64,000 nt of DNA from Rhizoclosmatium globosum. Lineage: Eukaryota > Chytridiomycota > Chytridiomycetes > Chytridiales > Chytriomycetaceae. This document shows, in pieces, positions 43,447 through 53,495 of this stretch. Numbering within the stretch: position 1 is the stretch's first letter; each line of letters starts with the position of its first letter. Both the position numbers and the translations under genes were made by a program. The notes beneath the pieces are model-generated. The model was not told where the DNA came from. It saw only the letters and a list, made by a program, of their open reading frames with translations, and made no database searches. The stretch is from assembly GCA_002104985.1 (NCBI GenBank), contig MCGO01000170.1, forward strand, positions 1 to 64,000, read 5' to 3'.

Positions 43447-46400
43447 ATGTCCGCTACTGCACTCGATAAAGCTAAGATCACCATCCTCGGTACCGACACC
43501 AAGGACTGGCACAACTGGGATTACCGTCTTCAATCCGCACTCAAGAAAGTTCCTGGAGCTTTGGCACTCCTAACTACCGATCCCGTTACTACTGGAACAG
43601 GCAAGAATGATGAGCTTGTACCTACCGTCATTGACCTGATTATCCGACACCTCGACGACTCCAACCTTAAACTCGTCTTCAAGAAGACTTCTGTGAAGGA
43701 CATGTATGAAACCCTCAAGAACCAACATCTGGACTCAAGCATGAGCAATAAAATGGCTCTCCGCTCTTACGCAAAGACAATCAAGTATGAACCGCTTACT
43801 GACCCAACTGAACACGTTGCACAACTTCAAAGCATCTTTGATCGCATTGCTGGCGACAAGACTCCTTCCAGCGAGCACCTGGAAACTCACGTTACGACAC
43901 TTTTGGAATCCCTTCCAACTACTGGCACCGATTGGCCACCGTTTGTTCAAGCTATCAAGACACAAGCATTTGTCTCTAACCAAAATCCCGTCCTCTCTAC
44001 CGTCACTGCTCAGTTTACAGCACACGCTAGAACTTTGATTCAACTCTCCAAGAATGGAGGTAACGACCCCGTTCGCTCTGGTCACGCACTTCAAGTATAC
44101 AAGGAAACACGCACATGTCATAGTTGTGGTAAGAAAGGCCACATTGCTCGCGATTGCAGAAAGCGCCTTGCCGAACTTCGTCAAAATAATGGTAACAACA
44201 ACTGGAACCGTAACTCAACCAATGGAAACAACGGGAACAGCAACAATGGAAATAACAACTATGGAAACAGCAACAACGGAAATCGAAACAACAGCAGCAA
44301 TAACAGAAACAACAACGGAAATCGTAACGGAAACAACAACAGTAACCGCAACAACAACTACAGCAACAATGACTACAACCGCAACAGCAACTCGAACAAC
44401 AACAGTCGTAACAATGGTGGATACATTGCCTTGCACGCTCACGGTCTAGAAAACGATGATGACTATGACTCTATTGATGACTCCTTATTTGCTCACATGT
44501 CTCACTACTACCGCAATGTACATCGTTCAACACCTATTTGGGCCGACGACACTGATGAAGTCCCAATTTCTCTTGATTTCCCTTCCAATTCCGATTATGA
44601 TTCAATGCCCGAACTCCTCTACTCTTCCGATTCTGACTCTTCTAGTGATGATATGCCTGCCTTACTATCTGACTCTGACACTGAAGCTCCGATTACCAGA
44701 CTTCAGAAGAACGTACCAGTTAAATCTATTCATGAAAATCCACTTGCTTTCTGGCAACACACCGATTACTTTGACGATCAAGAAACTATTGCCCTCATCA
44801 GCGAACCCACAATTCCGCTTGCATCTGATGTTGACTTCAACGACCCTTCTTTGGACCTTCCTGCTGCTCTACTATACATGGATACCAACAATGAAACTAC
44901 TGCCGCTCTTCAAGCTGACTCTCGTCCCCATCAAGTTCCAACATACTTGGACACTGGAGCAAGTAAACACTTCTTCGCTCTTAAAACCGACTTCACAACT
45001 CTGCAAGATTATCACGACTCTGTCACTGTAGGAGGAGGAAAGACCTGTCCCATTACTGGAAAAGGTTCTGTAACGTTAGCCCCTCCAGTTCATCGACCAA
45101 GCAAGAATCTACTACTTCAAGAATGTTTTCAAGTACCGTCATTCCGATCCAATCTAATATCCATATCTGCTCTCTGCGCCAAAGGATGCGAATTCGTTAT
45201 AGCTGGCAAACAAGCAAGAGTTACACTTCAAGGAGAAACCGTTCTCACTGCTACTGTCAAGCATGGTTTATATGTTGTTGATTACCATCCTGTACGCTCT
45301 TCCAAAACTGCTCTACTCTCAACTACATCTGTCTCTTCTCTTCTACATCGCCGCTTTGGTCACTGTGGTAAAGATGCCATCAAGCAAATTGTTGACTCCA
45401 TCAAGTCCGACACTCCATTAGTCAAACTACGTCTGAAAACCGATCAACTCAACAATGTTAATGTTGAACAAGAACCTTGCACAATCTGTCCCGAAGCCAA
45501 TCTTCACAAGCGCCCATTTAATCACCCTCGCGAAGTCAATAAACAGCTACTTGGCAAAGTTAGTGCCGACATAGCTGGTCCACTCCAAGTTGCTACCTAT
45601 GATGGAAACCGATACTTTCTCATTCTCGTTGATGACTCTTCTGGCTGCATTTGGATATTCCTACTCAAGTACAAGTCTGATGCCTTTGACAAGATCACGA
45701 ATTTTGAAAATGCTATGTTACGTCAGTATAACCTTAAAGTTCAAGAATACTCCACGGATGGTGGAGGTGAATTTATAAACAAGCAAATGCAAGAACATTG
45801 TGAACGTAATGGTATCAAGCACACTGTAACTGCCCCATATACACCTCAGCAAAACTCCCGCGCTGAGCGCGCTATTCAAACTGTCATGAACATTACTCGC
45901 GCCCTACTTAAAGACAGCAAGTTGCCCAAATCGCTCTGGGGGGAGGCAGTACTTACAGCAGCTTATTTGGCCAACCGTACTCCACGCAAGAATCTCTCTA
46001 TAACTCCGTATCAAGCTTTCACAGGTGAAATTCCTGATTGTACCCGCCTTGTAATCTGGGGGAGCCGCGCCTTCTCCCACAATGCCAACATTAAGAAACT
46101 CGATGATCGCGGAAATCCTTGCCGCATTATTGGTTTTGATTACCTAGGAAATGGAAACTACCTTTGCTATGATGAAGCAACAAAACGCATTTACCCAGCC
46201 GCATCTGTCACGATTATGGAACACGATCTACAGCCCACTGATGATGATTCCTCATCCTCACAATCCGAATCTGAATCCGACTCAGAATATATTGATGAAC
46301 CAGCAGCTACACCAGTCACACCAGTTTCAGAATACCACACCGCACCTTCGTCTACTCGCACTTCTCACCGACAAATCCCAAAGAAAGTCAATGTAACACC

Positions 46401-48153
46401 AAGTACACCAACTCCATCTGCGAGACCCGTCCGTGAAAGACGACCGCCTCCAGCACCGTTCAACCCAGCAACTGCAAATGCTGAAGCAAAAGCACGTCAA
46501 CAAGCGAATTCCAATCATACTGCCAAATTAGCCTTCATGAATGCTCTTACTGCTGCAATTACTACAACAACTACTGATCCTGCAAGTTACAAAGAAGCTT
46601 TACTATCTCCTCAATCTGATCAATGGAAAATTGCCATCGCCGCTGAATTCACCGCACTTGAACGTAATGGCACTTGGGAAGAAGCCATACTTCCTCCTGG
46701 CCGCAAAGCCATTGGATGCCGACACACCTTCAAGCTCAAGACTGACTCACATGGAAACCCGACTCGTTACAAGGACCGTATTGTTGCACAAGGATACTCT
46801 CAAGTTCAAGGAATGGATTACCACGAAACATTTGCACCTGTCGTCAAGATTGCCTCTGTCAAATGTCTCCTTGCTCTCGCTGCCACACGTGATATGGAAA
46901 TCCTATCATTCGACGTCAATAATGCCTTCCTGCATTCCACTCTTCAAGAAGAAATCTACATGCGTCTACCTGAAGGATATACACCCAAGGATACTTCTAC
47001 CAACTGTCTTCGTTTACTCAAAGGTCTTTATGGATTAAAACAAGCTTCAAAATCATGGAACGACCACCTTAATGCCAAACTGATTGCTATAGGCTGGACA
47101 CGTCTCCTGAACGATGAATGCATCTACTCTCTCACTATGGAAAATGAAACCGCATTTCTTTGCTGCTACGTCGACGACCTTATCCTCTTTGTTAAAGGAA
47201 ACGCTCTCGCTGAAACCATCTCGAAACAACTTCTCGCTACTTTGGATCTCAACGCACTTGGCCCACTCAAAGACTACCTTGGAATGTCCGTTTACAGAGA
47301 TAGATCTCTCAAGCTTATTCATCTTTCTCAACCTGGCTACACGAACAAGATTCTCACTCGTTTTGGACAAGAACACTGTACACCCGCTTCTACACCTATG
47401 CTCGACTCGATCACGCTCCAGAAAGATATGACTCAACACAACCTCGGAGAACCACTCGATCAAGAAATCAACTCTTACCGTGGACTCATTGGAGCAACCA
47501 TGTACCTTGCTATTTGGACACGTCCTGATATTCTCTACGCCGTATCTGTTCTCTCCCGATTTGTTTCTGCACCTCAACAAGGACACTGGAACGCCGCCTT
47601 ACGACTTATGCAATATCTCTCTGGAACCAAAACTTATGGATTACTTTTCAACGGCAACGCTACAAACTCCGAAACTCTTGTTGGTTATACTGATGCCGAT
47701 TGGGCTGGTGATATTGATACACGAAACTCTACTTCTGGTTATATTTTCTTCCTTGCTGGATGTCCCATTTCTACTCGTTCCAAACTTCAACCAACTGTTG
47801 CTACTTCATCCATGATGGCAGAATGGACTGCCGCCTACCATGCTACAACTGAATCTGTCTGGTTACGACAATTACTGTCTGAACTCCGCGCTCCACAAAC
47901 TCAAGCTACTGTTATTTACGCAGATAATCAAGGAGCAATCGCTATCTCCAAGAATAACGAATCTCACCAAAGATCCAAGCATATGGATGTCAAATTTCGT
48001 TACATTCGTGAACAAGTTCAATCTGGTATTATTACTCTTGTCTACATTGTGACTACACTCATGATTGCCGATATTCTCACCAAGCCGCTACCCCGCGTCA
48101 AATTTGAAAATTTCTCTACACATCTGGTTAAGAAACTCCCAAATGAAATTTAG
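43447..48153 (+). CDS. Copia gag-pol polyprotein
   Basis: 1568 codons without a stop or frameshift. In order: gag-like domain (about residues 1-220); zinc knuckle CHSCGKKGHIARDC (about 223-237); a long Asn/Gly/Ser-rich spacer (about 245-325); an acidic stretch; aspartic protease YLDTGASKHF (about 500-510); integrase HHCC zinc site (LLHRRFGHCG ... CTICPEA); catalytic D, D and E in SADIAGP, STDGGGEF and QQNSRAERA; reverse transcriptase with CCYVDDLILF (about 1238-1247); RNase H with TDADWAGD and DILTKPLP. The order protease-integrase-RT-RNase H is copia-type. No key catalytic residue appears missing, so the product is probably functional. Confidence 0.95.
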   Translation: MSATALDKAKITILGTDTKDWHNWDYRLQSALKKVPGALALLTTDPVTTGTGKNDELVPTVIDLIIRHLDDSNLKLVFKKTSVKDMYETLKNQHLDSSMSNKMALRSYAKTIKYEPLTDPTEHVAQLQSIFDRIAGDKTPSSEHLETHVTTLLESLPTTGTDWPPFVQAIKTQAFVSNQNPVLSTVTAQFTAHARTLIQLSKNGGNDPVRSGHALQVYKETRTCHSCGKKGHIARDCRKRLAELRQNNGNNNWNRNSTNGNNGNSNNGNNNYGNSNNGNRNNSSNNRNNNGNRNGNNNSNRNNNYSNNDYNRNSNSNNNSRNNGGYIALHAHGLENDDDYDSIDDSLFAHMSHYYRNVHRSTPIWADDTDEVPISLDFPSNSDYDSMPELLYSSDSDSSSDDMPALLSDSDTEAPITRLQKNVPVKSIHENPLAFWQHTDYFDDQETIALISEPTIPLASDVDFNDPSLDLPAALLYMDTNNETTAALQADSRPHQVPTYLDTGASKHFFALKTDFTTLQDYHDSVTVGGGKTCPITGKGSVTLAPPVHRPSKNLLLQECFQVPSFRSNLISISALCAKGCEFVIAGKQARVTLQGETVLTATVKHGLYVVDYHPVRSSKTALLSTTSVSSLLHRRFGHCGKDAIKQIVDSIKSDTPLVKLRLKTDQLNNVNVEQEPCTICPEANLHKRPFNHPREVNKQLLGKVSADIAGPLQVATYDGNRYFLILVDDSSGCIWIFLLKYKSDAFDKITNFENAMLRQYNLKVQEYSTDGGGEFINKQMQEHCERNGIKHTVTAPYTPQQNSRAERAIQTVMNITRALLKDSKLPKSLWGEAVLTAAYLANRTPRKNLSITPYQAFTGEIPDCTRLVIWGSRAFSHNANIKKLDDRGNPCRIIGFDYLGNGNYLCYDEATKRIYPAASVTIMEHDLQPTDDDSSSSQSESESDSEYIDEPAATPVTPVSEYHTAPSSTRTSHRQIPKKVNVTPSTPTPSARPVRERRPPPAPFNPATANAEAKARQQANSNHTAKLAFMNALTAAITTTTTDPASYKEALLSPQSDQWKIAIAAEFTALERNGTWEEAILPPGRKAIGCRHTFKLKTDSHGNPTRYKDRIVAQGYSQVQGMDYHETFAPVVKIASVKCLLALAATRDMEILSFDVNNAFLHSTLQEEIYMRLPEGYTPKDTSTNCLRLLKGLYGLKQASKSWNDHLNAKLIAIGWTRLLNDECIYSLTMENETAFLCCYVDDLILFVKGNALAETISKQLLATLDLNALGPLKDYLGMSVYRDRSLKLIHLSQPGYTNKILTRFGQEHCTPASTPMLDSITLQKDMTQHNLGEPLDQEINSYRGLIGATMYLAIWTRPDILYAVSVLSRFVSAPQQGHWNAALRLMQYLSGTKTYGLLFNGNATNSETLVGYTDADWAGDIDTRNSTSGYIFFLAGCPISTRSKLQPTVATSSMMAEWTAAYHATTESVWLRQLLSELRAPQTQATVIYADNQGAIAISKNNESHQRSKHMDVKFRYIREQVQSGIITLVYIVTTLMIADILTKPLPRVKFENFSTHLVKKLPNEI

Positions 48154-48189
48154 TCTGTCAAATAGTATAACACTCACAAACAGGGGGAG

Positions 48190-48392
48190 TATTGGAAATT
48201 AGTTATGTTTGTTCATTCTACTATTTGTCATCACATTATTCTTCTACGTTCTACCACTTTCTAGTTTATTCCTTTCTATTTGATATTGATTTGTTATTGA
48301 TTCCGAATTCTTTACTATATAAGCGACTACTGTTTGATGCAAATACAATAAGTTGAATTCATCAGAAACACTGTCTTGTTTCTTTATTAATA
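48190..48392 (+). repeat. 3' LTR
   Basis: 203 bp, apparently identical to the 5' LTR, preceded by the purine tract and followed by the GAAAT duplication at 48393-48397. Confidence 0.92.
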
Positions 48393-48397
48393 GAAAT
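48393..48397 (+). repeat. Target site duplication GAAAT, right copy
   Basis: Matches 43098-43102 and defines the insertion boundaries exactly. Confidence 0.85.
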
Positions 48398-48535
48398 TTC
48401 AATTATTCATTCAATTATATGCTTTTCGAATTCTTATTGTTAGCAGCATTGAAATCCTCGTTCAAAATGGATTATTGGATTTATCATTTTCTTGTAGTCC
48501 GCAAATAAAACCTATCTGATAACCAGTCTCCTCAA

Positions 48536-48830
48536 ATGACTGTCAAACCGCACCCCATCAAGCAGCAAAGACTCCGTCAACGACCCCGTCAAAAGCCAGC
48601 TTGTTCATATACAAAGACGTGCGGTCATTTGTGTTCCCTCACAGCCTCAATTCCATCATGTTGCTTTTGCGCTGATGGGCGACCGCAGCAACTGGCATAC
48701 GAGCACTATGTGGATGGAAATGGATTGCAATTGGACGCTATGCGATCTGCGGATTACTGTGTTGTGTGCAAAAGCGAGCGAGAGCCACTTACTAGTCCAA
48801 AAGAGTCGATAACGGCCGCCTTCAGAAACA
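48536..48830 (+). CDS. Isolated C-terminal cysteine module, RING domain missing
   Basis: ATG 48536 opens a basic start (KQQRLRQRPRQKPA), then the same module as in the RING genes: CGHLCSLTASIPSCCFC, YEHYVDGNGLQLDAMRSADY, CVVCKSEREPL. The frame stays open to 49060, but after about 48,830 it reads through unrelated relic sequence, so the functional end is unclear. It lacks any RING finger. It may be a free zinc-binding protein or the remnant of a full copy whose RING part was lost. Confidence 0.5.
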
Positions 48831-48917
48831 CCGAGACTTTGAATTGCTTAAATATATGTAATAAAATATCATTGGATTGCACAATATTTAATGGTAACAT
48901 TATGAATCCGACTTCAA

Positions 48918-49695
<778 letters not shown>

Positions 49696-49739
49696 TAAAG
49701 GTGTCAAAACAGCAAACTCTTAGTTTTTATCAGCCGCAA

Positions 49740-49920
49740 GAATCGTCAAGTCGTCTACCATATTGAACCGTCGGTTGGTGAAAAGACAACCTGATTGGCG
49801 ACTTCGAACTGACGACGAACACTGTGTAGATGGAAGTGAATTGCATCGGGACCTAAATTACTTTGTTGTGTGCAAGAGCAAACGAGAGCCACTGACTTAT
49901 AGTCCGTAAACGAGTCAATA
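49740..49920 (+). pseudogene. Second relic of the C-terminal cysteine module
   Basis: Contains ACCTGATTGGCGAC, GTGTAGATGGAAGTGAATTGC, TTACTTTGTTGTGTGCAAGAGC and AACGAGAGCCACTGAC. These match in order the coding region for YVDGNGLQL, DYCVVCKSEREPLT in the gene at 48536. It is frameshifted and lacks the first cysteines. It lies between RING copies 2 and 3. Confidence 0.55.
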
Positions 49921-50001
49921 AGAAAACACCGGGACCTGAAATTACTTTCTTCATTGGCTTACAGAATTGAAAAGAAGAGTCCGACTTTCACCGGCGAAAA
50001 G

Positions 50002-50784
50002 ATGCACGCACCATCCATCGCCGACACTCTCACCTGCTCAATATGCATGGAACTCCTCCAAGATCCCGTCCGAGTCGATCCATGTGACCACTACTTCTGC
50101 CGGCCCTGCATCAAAGGCTGGCTGAGAAAGGACAGAATGACATGCCCAATTGATCGCACTCACGTCAAAGGTTTCAAAGCGCCAGACAGAATTGTTGCAG
50201 AAATCGTTGAAAGATTGAATGGAAAGGAGGGATCAGCGAGACAATTGAACAATGTGTCATCCACAGGCTCCGCATCTTTGAAACCTTCGCCATCTGGAGC
50301 CTCTGCTTCTTCATCAATTTCTACCCATCCTGCCAACGAGAACCACGTCCAATCAGTCATGAGTAGAATCTTCCACAAAAACCAAAGCTCGCTGTCGACA
50401 GCCACACAACCACCTTCAGTCATTCGATCAACTTCTTCGCTACAAATACGACCAAATATGGGGCCACAATTAAGGATAATGTCGTGCTCTGGCTGCGATA
50501 AACAGCTCCCGCACAATCAATCATTCCACAAATGCAACAGCTGCCGCGATACACTGTTTTGCACCGATTGCTACCGCTCAGCCGCGTTCATCCATCCAAA
50601 TCACATCTTTTCGCCACTTAATTACAGCTCCGGCAAAGAATGCGGACATTCCTGTGACGCTAGTGGCTCAATAATCCAGTGCTGCTTGTGCGGTCATACC
50701 AGCCACCACCCTTTATCTTCCTACAACTTGATTCTTTCGAATCGATATTGTGGTTCATGTTCAGTACGTGGCTTACAACGATGA
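50002..50784 (+). CDS. RING-finger and ZZ-type zinc-finger protein (copy 3, diverged)
   Basis: From ATG 50002, about 260 residues. RING: CSICMELLQDPVRVDPC, then DHYFCRPC and CPID, as in copies 1 and 2. After a serine-rich linker comes a ZZ-like finger (MSCSGCDKQLP ... HKCNSCRDTLFCTDCYRS ... HPNH), then a diverged version of the C-terminal module: CGHSCDASGSIIQCCLCG ... NRYCGSC. ZZ fingers bind peptides, including N-terminal residues and histone tails, so substrate recognition by this finger is a reasonable inference. A splice acceptor-like ttacag lies upstream near 49,966, so a short 5' exon is possible. Confidence 0.75.
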   Translation: MHAPSIADTLTCSICMELLQDPVRVDPCDHYFCRPCIKGWLRKDRMTCPIDRTHVKGFKAPDRIVAEIVERLNGKEGSARQLNNVSSTGSASLKPSPSGASASSSISTHPANENHVQSVMSRIFHKNQSSLSTATQPPSVIRSTSSLQIRPNMGPQLRIMSCSGCDKQLPHNQSFHKCNSCRDTLFCTDCYRSAAFIHPNHIFSPLNYSSGKECGHSCDASGSIIQCCLCGHTSHHPLSSYNLILSNRYCGSCSVRGLQR

Positions 50785-50964
50785 AGTAATTTACTTGTAT
50801 GAAACCGTGCTAGTAAACATTCACAGTTTGCATTTACAATGCTGTAATAATTCTTCAAGATAATTATCTTTATGGTTCCAAGCAAGCATCCAAGTTTGAG
50901 AAATTATACAGTTCAGCTGGGGCACCAGTAACGGACACTGAAGGAATTCAAATCCAATCAACTA

Positions 50965-51239
50965 TATGACCATCACAGACAACCTCAAGTGTTGTATCTG
51001 CCTGGCTGCAAGATGCAGTTCGTTTGAACCCATATAACCACCACTACTTTCGTAGTTGCATCTCTACTTGGTTTACATCAACAGGTAGAGGCGTCACGCC
51101 ATTAGGATCTTATGGTCAACCATTATTCCCATCAATGCTGAACCGAGGAAGAAGTTGTTCTCCTCAAATTCAAAGATTTGGCGCAGCTATCATCAAAAGG
51201 GTGTTTTCTCAAAATCCTCCATCGCCACCAATGCGGTGA
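50965..51239 (+). pseudogene. Decayed RING-finger copy 4
   Basis: The sequence first reads ITDNLKCCICLAA, the position of the first cysteine pair of the family (DTLTCSICM). It then shifts frame to NPYNHHYFRSCISTWF, equivalent to DPCDHYFCRPCIKGWL with cysteines lost. No C-terminal module follows. It is a clear relic between copy 3 and the GPCR gene. Confidence 0.6.
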
Positions 51240-51397
51240 TATTCCTGGTTTGTGTGGTTTGTGCGAAAATCGATACTTCTGCTTATATTACTTAAAGGCT
51301 CTTGCTTTAGCTGTCAAAGGGAAGTTAAGGCATAAGCCCAACTTTCCTTTCCAAAATTTCTGTTTGCTTTCCTTGTGACACCTTTGCCGTTGCCTCC

Positions 51398-52687
51398 ATG
51401 AAGTCCCCTTCTCCCCGAGACAATTCGACATGGACGATAAACCGAGCCAATGACGGACACACCGAATCACATGCGACAGCTTTGGCGTTTGCATCAGTCG
51501 GCCTCGTTGTCAATCTAGTGTTCATCGTATGCATCTTGATGAACCGGGCCCAACTGCTGCCAAAGGGAACCCTGACATCCAGCTCCACCGAATCCCTTGA
51601 TACCCCGGTACTTCCGCCAAAGAAATGCTCGGCGATGGTGCTCAACCGGATCATCTTTGTGATCCTGATAATTGTGTCAATCAGCGCTATAATTGTGCTT
51701 GCCTCCAACATCCTCAACCTCACCACAGTCCTGACAGCCCTGCCTGGCGGTCCCGAGCTGAACCCAAACATCCGATTCAGCGATACGGAGGTGGCAGTGC
51801 GATACATACTCTGCTTCTCGGGATACGCTACCGTTGTGGCCTTATTCTGTGCCAACACAATTCTTGCCTTTGAACGATACTCTGTCATTCGATATTCAAA
51901 GTCACTGTCCTTGAAAGCTATTGCAGCGATAGTACTTCCCTCGTTACTCTTTTTTGCATGCTTGGTGACGTCTTTCATCTTGGCTGTGAGTCTGTCACCT
52001 GATCTCCGACACCACCCTAAATTGACCACCACACTACACCCTCACACCCTCTTCTTCTAAACAAAACAGAAAATCAAGTCATGCACTGGAAGCGGCCTGA
52101 ACTTTCACTATGGCCGTCCCTTCGCCATGCCAGGAAACAGATCAAACCATGTCATCCAGCGTTACTTCCTCGTAGGAATCTGCTACTTTCCCATCTCAAT
52201 TGTTATAATCTTTGGAGTCTATCTTGCGAGCTACAGAATCATTGCCAAAATTGTAGACGAAACATACGAGATCCACCATACCCCTGATTTCGATGAATCG
52301 CAGGAAACCAGCAGCAGTATCGAGTCAGCTACCAAGAAACAAAAAGTTGCAGTCTTGATTCGATGTGCGTTGATGGGATTTGGGAGTTTAGCTTTCTATC
52401 TTCCAACTATCATAATCATATTCCTTGATCGGCTGAGTCCAGTGACTCCTCAAAATAGCTGGAAGCGACAAAACGACACAACGAAAGCCGAGAATTTCAA
52501 TGTGACTTTGGCCTCCAAGGGATGTTCGGTTACTGGAACAAGCAATTTCACAGACCATTCATGGTTTTATCCAGTTACCACAATATTACCGGCGATTGAT
52601 GTTCTATGGACTCCTGTTTTGATCTTATGGCTTCAAATGCAACATAGGCTTGTGTTTTTCAGATTTCTGAAAGCGATTCGGAGGTAG
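51398..52687 (+). CDS. Rhodopsin-like seven-transmembrane receptor
   Basis: Exon 1 is 51398-51985 and exon 2 is 52070-52687, with an 84-nt intron between, giving 401 residues. Features: glycosylation sites near the N-terminus (NSTW), helix 1 (ALAFASVGLVVNLVFIVCIL), helix 2 (IIFVILIIVSISAIIVLAS) after an unusually long loop 1, helix 3 ending in ANTILAFERYSVIRYSK with an ERY equivalent to DRY, a cysteine in loop 2 (KSCTG), a helix 5-6 loop with Lys-rich TKKQKVAVLIR, and helix 7 (ILPAIDVLWTPVLILWL) with a DVLWTP stretch where NPxxY would be. It is class A-like, plasma membrane. The stop codon TAG is supplied by the inserted hAT element; without it the frame would add RMLGY. Confidence 0.78.
52677..52684 (+). 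repeat. 8-bp target duplication TTCGGAGG, left copy
   Basis: TTCGGAGG precedes the element's TAGGGATGG end and recurs at 53296-53303 directly after the other end. Eight bp is the hAT signature. It lies within the last codons of the receptor gene. Confidence 0.88.
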
Positions 52688-53295
52688 GGATGGCCATTTT
52701 GTATCTGATCAGATTACCCGGGCCGGGTATACCCGATAGTTATCGGGTTCGGGTTTGTCACACGTTTTACCCGGTTGGTAGGGTTCGAACCTCAAATTGA
52801 TACTTTAAATATATCATTGTTCTTTTTTTCTTTTTGCAAACATGTCTTCCTCTCCACCACGAGGTCAACCTGGCGACCAAATTTCTCCTACACGATCGAG
52901 CCCACGAAGTATCGCATATAACTTTGAATTATCACATCCCAGCAAGCCAGTTCCTTCCGAGCGATTATTCTCCGCCGCTGGATTAATCTTGAACAGTAAA
53001 AGAGCAAGACTCACTCCTGCTAACGCACGGGCGCTTATTTGCACTCATAATTGGTACAGTGTTGGAATTTTTGAGTTTACAATTAATGGGAGTGCCAAGC
53101 TTGCAATGAAACAGTACGACTGCAATGATTCTGATGACGTTCTTTAAATAATATACGTTTTATTTTAGTCTCTTATAACCAGATACAACCGGGTAGGTCA
53201 TACCCGGTCGGGTACGGGTACAGTTACTAAATGACCAGATATGAGGAACTCTTATACCCGCGGGTATCGGGTAACCACCGGGTAGCCATCCCTAT
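52685..53295 (+). mobile_element. Short hAT-family DNA transposon derivative (611 bp)
   Basis: Ends are 10-bp perfect inverted repeats (TAGGGATGGC at the left; its complement at the right), flanked by an 8-bp duplication. Subterminal regions on both sides hold many ACCCG/CGGGT motifs, the kind of clustered transposase sites usual in hAT elements. The interior has a 101-codon frame with the hAT dimerisation domain only, so the element is an internally deleted, non-autonomous copy. An AT-rich TTTAAATATAT before the frame may be its promoter. Confidence 0.85.
52842..53147 (+). CDS. hAT transposase C-terminal (dimerisation) remnant
   Basis: 101 residues from ATG 52842. After a serine/proline start, the stretch PVPSERLFSAAGLILNSKRA followed by RLTPANARALICTHNW matches the hAT C-terminal dimerisation region (pattern S.ER.FS.AG......R..L). 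The zinc finger and catalytic DDE core are absent, so it cannot transpose by itself. It might bind full transposases. Confidence 0.75.
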   Translation: MSSSPPRGQPGDQISPTRSSPRSIAYNFELSHPSKPVPSERLFSAAGLILNSKRARLTPANARALICTHNWYSVGIFEFTINGSAKLAMKQYDCNDSDDVL

Positions 53296-53303
53296 TCGGA
53301 GGA
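53296..53303 (+). repeat. 8-bp target duplication TTCGGAGG, right copy
   Basis: Matches 52677-52684; downstream sequence continues the receptor's original 3' end. Confidence 0.88.
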
Positions 53304-53495
53304 GGATGTTGGGATACTGATGAAGTATATATTTCTTTTCTAGAATATAATGCACTGTTTTCATGAATAAATACAGTATGAATGTATCTTTTCGTCGTTC
53401 CAGTGGACCTCTTAACTAAGTCCTAGTATGCACACAGATTGCCAAGATCTGCAAACAAATCAAAAGCAGGAGTTCAACCTCCCAGTCCCAACACG

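Larger units (their letters stand above)
43103..48392 (+). mobile_element. Complete Ty1/copia LTR retrotransposon
   Basis: A 5.29-kb element with two 203-bp LTRs that look identical by eye, a 5-bp target duplication, a primer-binding-like site directly after the 5' LTR, one uninterrupted gag-pol frame and a purine tract (AACAGGGGGAG) directly before the 3' LTR. All hallmarks of a recent, possibly active insertion are present. The LTR ends are TATTGG...TTAATA rather than the usual TG...CA. The element lies in the same orientation as the RING gene whose 3' flank it occupies. Confidence 0.93.

Noticed and set aside
44215..44442. Valine/isoleucine-rich open frame on the minus strand
   Set aside because: It is the antisense of the Asn-rich codons (AAC/AAT) in the copia gag spacer.
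52784..52800. tRNA B-box-like GGGTTCGAACCT
   Set aside because: It lies inside the hAT element. No A box, acceptor stem or cloverleaf can be formed with the flanking sequence.
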